Origin: an uncultured Eubacteriales bacterium
GTDB taxonomy: Bacteria; Bacillota; Clostridia; Oscillospirales; Oscillospiraceae
Direction of reading: 5' to 3'
Length of the DNA: 7,443 nt
Assembly (NCBI GenBank): GCA_900550705.1
Contig: URTG01000084.1
Span: forward strand, 1 to 7,443
In this document: positions 1-4,770 of the stretch, piece after piece
Numbering within the stretch: position 1 is the first letter of the stretch
Layout of the letters: every line of letters begins with the position of its first letter
Made by a program: the position numbers and the translations under genes
Notes under the pieces: model-generated
Databases searched by the model: none
Seen by the model: only the letters and a program-made list of their open reading frames with translations
What the model was told of the DNA's origin: nothing

Positions 1-2
1 GA

Positions 3-92
3 GCGTTTGATAAGATAGTACATCGTTATCCTTGGTACTTTATTGGCGCTATCATGCTTGGAGCTTTCATTATAAGCCCAGGGGAAGGCTGA
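3..92 (+). CDS. C-terminal end of an unidentified, probably membrane protein (5' truncated)
   Basis: An open frame enters from the left edge and gives 29 residues, beginning AFDKIVHRYPWYF and ending in ISPGEG, before a TGA stop at 90-92. The central part (YFIGAIMLGAFIIS) is hydrophobic and would fit a last membrane segment with a short polar tail. The stop lies 13 bases before a strong terminator hairpin, which supports a real gene end here. Many codons end in A or T (TTT, GAT, ATA, GTA, CAT, CCT, ATT), unlike the G/C-ending codons of most of the window, so this gene may be recently acquired or under different codon pressure. The family cannot be named from so short a tail. The other two forward frames close within the first ten bases. 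Confidence 0.45.
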   Translation, partial: AFDKIVHRYPWYFIGAIMLGAFIISPGEG

Positions 93-105
93 GGGGCATA
101 AAACA

Positions 106-151
106 GAACCCCCGCGCTCCGCCGCAAGGCAAAGCGCGGGGGTTCGGTTTT
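106..151 (+). terminator. Strong Rho-independent terminator, probably bidirectional
   Basis: A perfect 13-bp stem pairs 106-118 (GAACCCCCGCGCT) with 133-145. Its 14-base apical part holds a second small stem, GCC/GGC, closed by a GCAA (GNRA) tetraloop at 124-127. On the plus strand the stem is followed by GGTTTT, ending the reading frame that stops at 92. On the minus strand it is followed by CTGTTTTATG, placing it about 20 bases beyond the isomerase stop at 166. It therefore probably ends two convergent transcripts. Confidence 0.85.
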
Positions 152-165
152 CATTCAGAGCAGGC

Positions 166-1740
166 TCAGGGGTTGACAAACTCCAGGCCCGCGCCCTTGA
201 CGGCCTCGTAGCCGGACTTGACCTCGTCGGTCCACTTGGTGTAGTCGGCGGAGCGGAGGGCGTTGGCGGCGGTCTGCTTCCACACGGGGTCGCCGGCGGC
301 CACATAGTACATGATGTGCCAGCCCTTGGTGGAGCTGCCGGTGTTCTGGACGATGCCGGTGTCGCCGGGCTGACGGGCGGAGTCCAGGGCCCAGTCGGTG
401 AAGGTCTGGACATAGCCGGAGCTCTTGTTGATGTTGGAAATCAGACCGCCGTTCGCGGCAGAGCCGGAGTCGGCGCTGTTCTCGGTGGCCAGCTGGGCGA
501 AGGAGTCCTCGGTGGCGTCGCCGGACTTCCACTGCTCCAGCAGGTCCTCGGCCTTGGTCTTGGCGGCGGCGTACTGCGCGTCGGTGGGCTGGTCGGCCCC
601 GTCGTCCGTCTCAGCGGCCACCAGGATGTGGCGGACGGTGGCGGTGGCGGAGTCGTCCCGGGCGCGGCCCTCGTAGCGGACGACGTAGTAGTAATAGCTG
701 GTGTCGCCGGCGTCATACTCGGCCAGGTCCACGTCGCCGTTCTTGCGGGCGGCGTCCAGCATCCACTCGGAATAGGCGCTGTTCAGGTTGGAGCCCACCC
801 GGGTGTCGTGGACGCTGGAGCTGAACAGGTCGTCGGCGTACTCGTCGGCCAGAGCCTGGGCGTCGCTGCCGGACTGGAGCTTGGCCTGAATCTCCTGGGC
901 CTTGGCCTTGACGGCGGCCTTGGCCTCCTCCAGCTTGGCGGCCTTCTCGTCGTCGGTCATGTCGATGGTGTTGCCGTCGGCATCGGTGGTCTCCACGGTG
1001 GCCTGAAGGGCAAACTGGGTCAGGGTGAAGGTGTCCAGCGTGTCGGCGTTCTCCTGATAATAGGTCTCGCAGGCGGCGTCGTCATAGGTCAGGGAGTCGG
1101 AGTAGCTGCCGGAGTAGTCGCTGGCCAGGGCCTGCTGGGTGGCCAGCTTCACCAGCTCCTTGTAGCTCATATAGGGGCCGAAGACGGCGTGGATATAGGC
1201 GTCGCGGCTGCCGTAGCCCGCGCCGGCCCAGGCGGACTCCAGCTGCTTCAGGGAGTCGTCCAGCTGGGTCTGGGCGTCGTCAGACAGGGTGTAGCCCTCG
1301 GCGTTGGCCTTGTCGGCCAGGGCGGCGCTGGTGACCATGGAGTCCAGGGCCTGCTCCACCAGGTAGTCGTACCAGGTCTGGCCGCTGTCGCTGTCATGGA
1401 CCTGGTCCTTCAGGGAGGTGGAGGTGTCGAAGGGGGTGATGCCGAAGTTGCCGTAGTAGTAATTCAGCAGGTTGTTCTTGGTGCTGGAGTAGTAATACTG
1501 CACATCGGCAGCGGTGTACTTGACCCCGTTGATGGTCACGGCGGTGGTGTGGCGCTGGATGATGCCGCTGTTGAACACCACCAGGGCGATGGCGGCCACG
1601 GCGCAGATGATGCCCACCACGGTATACAGGATCATGCTGCGGCGCTCGTCCTGTTTCTCCTTGTGGCGCTTGTCCTTGCGGCGGTCGCCGCCCAGGATCG
1701 CGGCCTCAGTGCCGGGCTTGTTTTCGTTGGATGCACTCAC
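166..1740 (-). CDS. Membrane-anchored parvulin-type peptidyl-prolyl cis-trans isomerase (PrsA/SurA-like foldase)
   Basis: Predicted extracytoplasmic foldase that isomerises X-Pro bonds in secreted proteins. The 524-residue product has a charged cytoplasmic tail (1-36, rich in K, R, D and E), one membrane anchor (about 37-61) and a SurA_N-like helical region (about 65-235). A parvulin domain (about 366-485) shows VRHIL with His371, the NSADSGSAANGG motif and GWHIM with His475. Residues 238-358 look like an earlier, degenerate parvulin copy. The start is GTG at 1740, giving MSASNENKPG. Upstream is GAGAGGA at 1752-1758, 11 bases away, and the promoter puts the transcript start near 1801. An in-frame ATG at 1836 lies inside the -35 element, so it cannot be the start. 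The gene seems monocistronic, diverges from the YtvI-like gene and ends at the terminator at 106-145. The parvulin assignment is secure; substrates are unknown. Confidence 0.88.
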   Translation of the reverse strand: MSASNENKPGTEAAILGGDRRKDKRHKEKQDERRSMILYTVVGIICAVAAIALVVFNSGIIQRHTTAVTINGVKYTAADVQYYYSSTKNNLLNYYYGNFGITPFDTSTSLKDQVHDSDSGQTWYDYLVEQALDSMVTSAALADKANAEGYTLSDDAQTQLDDSLKQLESAWAGAGYGSRDAYIHAVFGPYMSYKELVKLATQQALASDYSGSYSDSLTYDDAACETYYQENADTLDTFTLTQFALQATVETTDADGNTIDMTDDEKAAKLEEAKAAVKAKAQEIQAKLQSGSDAQALADEYADDLFSSSVHDTRVGSNLNSAYSEWMLDAARKNGDVDLAEYDAGDTSYYYYVVRYEGRARDDSATATVRHILVAAETDDGADQPTDAQYAAAKTKAEDLLEQWKSGDATEDSFAQLATENSADSGSAANGGLISNINKSSGYVQTFTDWALDSARQPGDTGIVQNTGSSTKGWHIMYYVAAGDPVWKQTAANALRSADYTKWTDEVKSGYEAVKGAGLEFVNP

Positions 1741-1807
1741 TCTTGTTTCAGTCCTCTCGTTGTGATCGGGGAAGCGGCCGGGACGGCCGAATCCGTGTGT
1801 CCGAAAT

Positions 1808-1836
1808 ATTATACTAAAAACTGCCCATACTTGCAA
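1808..1836 (-). promoter_or_regulatory. Sigma-A promoter of the isomerase gene
   Basis: Read on the minus strand there is a -35 TTGCAA (1836-1831), a 17-base spacer and a perfect -10 TATAAT (1813-1808). Transcription should begin near 1801, leaving a leader of about 60 bases before the GTG at 1740. This also fixes the gene start downstream of the longer open frame. Confidence 0.85.
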
Positions 1837-1909
1837 GGGGCGGGGGCGAAGAAAGCGCGGCTTTTTACAGATTGTTCACGGTTTTTACACCCTTTATTTA
1901 TTATTTCCG

Positions 1910-1918
1910 TGCTATGCT
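1910..1918 (+). promoter_or_regulatory. Possible extended -10 promoter of the YtvI-like gene
   Basis: TGC followed by TATGCT (1910-1918) matches an extended -10 element, four of six bases agreeing with the -10 consensus. It sits downstream of an AT-rich island (1861-1907) that differs from the GC-rich surroundings. No convincing -35 lies 16-18 bases upstream. A TTTACA at 1884-1889 is 23 bases away, which is too far. A sporulation sigma factor could be used instead, but I see no clear consensus for one. Confidence 0.35.
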
Positions 1919-1986
1919 GGGGGAGACAAAGGAAACGGCCCCCAAAAACCGGGGCCGGGACCGGATATGAGAGGATGGAAGGTCGC

Positions 1987-3147
1987 ATGGACGACAGACA
2001 ACTTTCCTGGCGGCAGCGGGGGGCGCTGTGGCTCCGGCTGGGCATCCGGCTGGCGCTGTTTTTGCTGGCGCTCTGGCTGCTGCGGCGGTTTGGCGGGGCG
2101 GCGCTGTCGCTGCTGGCGCCGTTTCTGGCGGCGCTGGTGGCGGCGGCGATCCTGCACCCGGCGGTGCAGTGGTTCGAGCGGAAAACCCACTGGTCCAGAC
2201 CCCTGCTCGCCGGGCTGCTGCTGGTGGCTCTGCTGGCCGCCGTGGGGGTGAGCGTGGGCCTGCTGGGCTATGCGGCGGGGAACGAGCTGGTCTCTCTGGC
2301 CCAGAACTGGGGCGGACTGCTGGCCCGGCTCCAGAGCGCGATGGACGGGATCGAGGCGCTGTTTGCCCAGCTGTGGACCCTGGTGCCGCCCCAGTGGAAC
2401 CAGTCGGTGCAGTCGGTGACCGACGGGCTGCTGGACTGGCTGAACACCGCCACCCCCGGTCTGCTGAACACCCTGCTGGACTACACCACGGACAAGGCGA
2501 TGGGTCTGCCCGCCTTTGTGGTGGCGGCGGTGATCTGCATCATGGCCACCTTCTTTCTTACCGCGGACTATCCCCAGCTCCGGGACAGGGCGGTGCGGCG
2601 GCTGGACCCGGGGCTGCTGCATTTTCTCGGCCAGGTCCGGAAGACGGCCCTGGGGGCCTTCGGCGGGTATCTGAAGGCAGAATTTTTGCTGTCTGTGGGG
2701 GTGTTCTTCATCCTGGGGGTGGGCTTCTGGCTCACGGGGCAGACCTATGGTCTGCTGCTGGCCCTGGGACTGGCGGTGCTGGACTTTATCCCCATCATCG
2801 GCGCGGGCACGGTAATGGTCCCCTGGGCCGTGGTGGCCTTTTTGACGCAGGACTACCGGACGGCGGCCTCCCTCATGGCCGTCTGGGGGGTGATCGTCCT
2901 GTTCCGGCGGGTGATGGAGCCGAAATTTGTGGGCGACCAGACGGGGCTGTCCCCCATCCTCTCGCTGCTGAGCATTTACGTCGGCATGAAGCTGGGGGGC
3001 GTGGGCGGCATGATCCTGGGTCCTGTGGTGGCCCTGGTGCTGCTGAATCTGGTGGAAATGGGGCTGTTCACCGGTCTGCGGGCCGATGTGGACGCTGCGG
3101 CGGCGGACATTGCCGCAATCTTGTCCCAGCGGCCGGAGAAGCCCTGA
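1987..3147 (+). CDS. ytvI: AI-2E family transporter, YtvI-like integral membrane protein
   Basis: A 386-residue multispanning membrane protein. Hydrophobic segments lie at about 15-32, 38-57, 72-94, 174-192, 233-249, 254-275, 275-308 and 325-357, with a long soluble stretch (about 95-172) after the third, as in the AI-2E/UPF0118 family. Family marks are DFIPIIGAG (266-274) and a conserved C-terminal block starting EPKFVGDQTGLSP (from 311) and running into YVGMKLGGVGGMILGP. This block is typical of the sporulation protein YtvI subgroup. The family exports varied solutes; the substrate here is unknown and the symbol is tentative. ATG 1987 is preferred because GGAAGG lies at 1977-1982, four bases upstream. 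An in-frame ATG at 1975 would add four residues but has GAGAGG directly against it. The open frame extends far upstream only because it is antisense to the isomerase. A weak terminator follows. Confidence 0.85.
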   Translation: MDDRQLSWRQRGALWLRLGIRLALFLLALWLLRRFGGAALSLLAPFLAALVAAAILHPAVQWFERKTHWSRPLLAGLLLVALLAAVGVSVGLLGYAAGNELVSLAQNWGGLLARLQSAMDGIEALFAQLWTLVPPQWNQSVQSVTDGLLDWLNTATPGLLNTLLDYTTDKAMGLPAFVVAAVICIMATFFLTADYPQLRDRAVRRLDPGLLHFLGQVRKTALGAFGGYLKAEFLLSVGVFFILGVGFWLTGQTYGLLLALGLAVLDFIPIIGAGTVMVPWAVVAFLTQDYRTAASLMAVWGVIVLFRRVMEPKFVGDQTGLSPILSLLSIYVGMKLGGVGGMILGPVVALVLLNLVEMGLFTGLRADVDAAAADIAAILSQRPEKP

Positions 3148-3174
3148 AGATCCCCGGGGCAGTCTGGGGATTTT
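3148..3174 (+). terminator. Probable terminator of the YtvI-like gene
   Basis: Just after the TGA at 3145-3147, AUCCCC (3150-3155) pairs with GGGGAU (3166-3171) around a 10-base loop. TTT follows, and G-U and A-U pairs can extend the stem base. The T tract is short, so some read-through into the pheST leader is possible. Confidence 0.5.
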
Positions 3175-3183
3175 CGACAAAAA

Positions 3184-3219
3184 CGGGGGAATTGCGGCCA
3201 GCGGCTTGCAATTCCCCCG
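3184..3219. repeat. Perfect 12-bp inverted repeat overlapping the pheST promoter
   Basis: CGGGGGAATTGC (3184-3195) is matched exactly by GCAATTCCCCCG (3208-3219). The 12-base centre holds a small GCC/GGC stem. On the minus strand the hairpin is followed by TTTTTG, so there it has the form of an intrinsic terminator; on the plus strand no T tract follows. The right arm contains the TTGCAA used as the -35 element. It may be an operator, a barrier to antisense transcription or a stable mRNA 3' structure; the sequence does not decide. Confidence 0.7.
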
Positions 3220-3234
3220 GGATTGTGCTATAAA
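3206..3234 (+). promoter_or_regulatory. Extended -10 sigma-A promoter of the pheST T-box transcript
   Basis: -35 TTGCAA (3206-3211), a 17-base spacer and -10 TATAAA (3229-3234) preceded by TGC (3226-3228), which is an extended -10. Transcription should start near 3241, exactly where the T-box leader begins. The same -35 hexamer is used by the isomerase promoter. Confidence 0.82.
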
Positions 3235-3240
3235 TAGAAC

Positions 3241-3481
3241 CAGTTGAACTGTAAAATGCGTTGAACGGGAAAATAGGGTCCCAACGCTTGGCAGAGAGAG
3301 GCGGTCGTCGGCTGAAAGCCGCCTCGGAGCGCGGCCCTTGGTTCGCCCGGGAGCGGTCTGCGAGAGCAGAACGGGGTCCTCCCCCCGTTATCCAGGAGAG
3401 AGTGCGCGCCTCGGCGCGAATGCGGGTGGTACCGCGGAAGGCTGGCCTTTCGTCCCAATGTGTGGGAGGAAAGGCTTTTTT
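3241..3481 (+). promoter_or_regulatory. Phenylalanine T-box riboswitch (tRNA-Phe-sensing leader)
   Basis: This leader controls pheST by binding uncharged tRNA-Phe. Stem I shows the GAACGGGAAAATAG-like 5' side (3263-3276), the AGAGAG run (3293-3300) and a distal arm (3298-3304 paired with 3319-3325) with CTGAAAG at its tip. The specifier is read as TTC (Phe) at 3342-3344, before GCCCGGGAG. Two small hairpins follow, at 3370-3389 and 3405-3418. The conserved T-box TGCGGGTGGTACCGCG begins at 3421; its UGGU (3427-3430) can pair with an ACCA tRNA end, matching the A discriminator usual in tRNA-Phe. CGTCCC (3451-3456) is the partner strand shared between antiterminator and terminator. With charged tRNA the terminator should form. 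The specifier is supported by position and by the gene downstream; the fold was drawn by eye. Confidence 0.93.
3445..3481 (+). terminator. T-box regulated terminator hairpin
   Basis: GCCTTTCGTCCC (3445-3456) pairs with GGGAGGAAAGGC (3464-3475) with a single G-G mismatch and a 7-base loop, followed by six T (3476-3481). It is mutually exclusive with the antiterminator because it uses the same CGTCCC strand. A further hairpin (3481-3488 with 3494-3501) lies between it and the pheS ribosome binding site. Confidence 0.9.
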
Positions 3482-3538
3482 GCTGCCCAAATCGGGCGGC
3501 ACACACCAGGAAAGACTATTCCAAAAGGAGTTTTCACC

Positions 3539-4564
3539 ATGAAAGAACAGTTAGCAAAGATTCGCGCCCAGGCGCTGGCCGCCTTTGAGCAGGCCAAGGA
3601 CACCGCCGCCCTGGACGCCCTGCGGGTGCAGTATCTGGGCAAGAAGGGCGACCTGACCGCCGTGCTCAAGCAGATGGGCAAGCTGTCTGCCGAGGAGCGC
3701 CCCGCCATGGGCCAGCTGGCCAACGAGGTCCGCTCCGCCCTGGAGGCCGCCATCGAGGCCGCCTCCCAGAAGCTGGAGGCCGCCGCCCTGGAGGCCAAGC
3801 TGAAGGCCGAGGCGGTGGACGTGACCATCCCCGGCACCCCCGTGGCCATCGGCCACAAGCACCCCATGTACAGCGCCCTGGACGAGATCAAGGACATCTT
3901 CGTGGGCATGGGCTTCACCGTGCTGGACGGCCCCGAGGTGGAGCTGGCCTACTATAACTTCGACCGCCTGAACGCCGAGGAGGGCCACCCCTCCCGGGAT
4001 TGGTCCGACACCTTCTATTTCGACACCGACAGCCGGGTCATGCTCCGCAGCCAGACCAGCCCCATGCAGGTCCACGCCATGGAGACCATGCAGCTGCCCA
4101 TCCGCATCATCGCCCCCGGCCGGGTGTACCGCAAGGACGAGGTGGACGCCACCCACTCCCCCATGTTCCACCAGGTGGAGGGCATGGTCATCGACAAGGG
4201 CGTTACCATGGCCGACCTGAAGGGCACCCTGAACGCCGTGGTGGAGCAGCTGTTCGGCAAGGGTACCGTCACCCGCTTCCGCCCCCACCACTTCCCCTTC
4301 ACCGAGCCCAGCTGCGAGATGGACGTGCAGTGCCACAAGTGCGGCGGCAAGGGCTGCCCCACCTGCAAGGGCGAGGGCTGGATCGAGGTGCTCGGCGCCG
4401 GCATGATCCATCCCCGGGTGCTGGAGATGAGCGGCATCGACCCGGAGGTCTATTCTGGCTGGGCCTTCGGCATGGGCCTGGAGCGCCTGGCCATGCGGCA
4501 GTTCAAGATCGCCGACCTGCGTTTGATTTTTGAAAACGACGTAAGATTCTTGGAGCAGTTCTAA
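3539..4564 (+). CDS. pheS: Phenylalanyl-tRNA synthetase alpha subunit
   Basis: The catalytic subunit of the cytosolic alpha2-beta2 class II synthetase, joining phenylalanine to tRNA-Phe at the cost of ATP. The product has 341 residues, the normal bacterial length. It starts with a helical, coiled-coil tRNA-binding arm (about 1-90). The class II core follows: GHKHPM at 105-110 near motif 1, motif 2 around GRVYRKDEVDATHSPMFHQVEG (194-215), and motif 3 SGWAFGMGLERLAM (306-319) with the conserved Arg316 and the small-pocket Ala309. Four cysteines (265, 268, 273, 276) in a CxxC...CxxC arrangement look like a zinc knuckle; from memory this occurs in other Firmicutes PheS. AAGGAG at 3525-3530 sits eight bases before ATG 3539. 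It is controlled by the T-box upstream and is first in an operon with pheT, separated by a 206-base gap holding a repeat. Confidence 0.97.
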   Translation: MKEQLAKIRAQALAAFEQAKDTAALDALRVQYLGKKGDLTAVLKQMGKLSAEERPAMGQLANEVRSALEAAIEAASQKLEAAALEAKLKAEAVDVTIPGTPVAIGHKHPMYSALDEIKDIFVGMGFTVLDGPEVELAYYNFDRLNAEEGHPSRDWSDTFYFDTDSRVMLRSQTSPMQVHAMETMQLPIRIIAPGRVYRKDEVDATHSPMFHQVEGMVIDKGVTMADLKGTLNAVVEQLFGKGTVTRFRPHHFPFTEPSCEMDVQCHKCGGKGCPTCKGEGWIEVLGAGMIHPRVLEMSGIDPEVYSGWAFGMGLERLAMRQFKIADLRLIFENDVRFLEQF

Positions 4565-4583
4565 GAAAGCCAAGGGCGTGGAA

Positions 4584-4722
4584 AAGCCTTCCCCCTGCCA
4601 GGGGGAAGGTGGATGGCCGCAGGCCAGACGGATGAGGGTGCTCTCGTAAGCAGCCCCCCGAAGTACGTCCCCTCATCCGCCGCGCTTTCCGCGGCACCTT
4701 CCCCCCTGAGGGGGGAAGGCTT
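4584..4722. repeat. MITE/REP-like palindromic element between pheS and pheT
   Basis: A 139-base non-coding element with inverted ends: AAGCCTTCCCCC at 4584-4595 is the exact complement of the right end (4711-4722). Each end is a hairpin itself: 4587-4595 with 4601-4609 on the left, and 4697-4706 with 4710-4719 on the right. Inside are further stems at 4614-4626 (TGGCC/GGCCA) and 4679-4695 (GCCGCG/CGCGGC), and a long-range pair CGGATGAGGG (4629-4638) with CCCTCATCCG (4670-4679) enclosing a small TGCT/AGCA stem. It encodes no protein. From memory, very similar CCTTCCCC...GGGGAAGG...GGATGAGG units are scattered in gut Firmicutes genomes. No clear target-site duplication is visible. On the plus strand no T tract follows, so it should not end transcription. 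Confidence 0.8.
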
Positions 4723-4732
4723 AAAAACAAGG

Positions 4733-4762
4733 CGGTCACTTCGACCGAATCATATAAGGGAG
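4733..4762 (+). promoter_or_regulatory. Small hairpin and ribosome binding site of pheT
   Basis: CGGTC (4733-4737) pairs with GACCG (4743-4747) just before the Shine-Dalgarno AAGGGAG at 4756-4762, which is eight bases from ATG 4771. With its own strong binding site pheT should be translated independently of pheS despite the inserted repeat. No convincing promoter is seen in the gap. Confidence 0.7.
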
Positions 4763-4770
4763 TTTTATCT

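Noticed and set aside
1741..1836. N-terminal extension of the isomerase to an ATG at 1836
   Set aside because: This ATG lies in the -35 box of the promoter, upstream of the predicted transcript start, so it could not be translated from that transcript. The extension also has no ribosome binding site or family similarity.
316..1986. Very long + strand open frame running through the isomerase region and continuing into the YtvI-like gene
   Set aside because: It is antisense to a convincing parvulin gene, is low-complexity in Gly, Val and Leu, and stays open because of the G/C-ending codons on the other strand. Only the part from 1987 matches a known family.
3184..3219. The inverted repeat as the main terminator of the YtvI-like gene
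   Set aside because: On the plus strand it is followed by GGATTG, not a T tract. The hairpin at 3150-3171 with TTT after it fits better.
3551..4573. 340-codon minus-strand open frame opposite pheS
   Set aside because: Same shadow effect: repetitive Gly/Leu/His composition, antisense to an unmistakable PheS.
4584..4722. The inter-pheS/pheT palindromes as a CRISPR array or an intrinsic terminator
   Set aside because: There are no regularly spaced direct repeats with spacers, and no T run follows either terminal hairpin on the coding strand.
4733..4758. Separate promoter for pheT using TATAAG at 4753-4758
   Set aside because: The position 17 bases upstream reads AGGCGG and does not resemble a -35, and there is no TGn extension.
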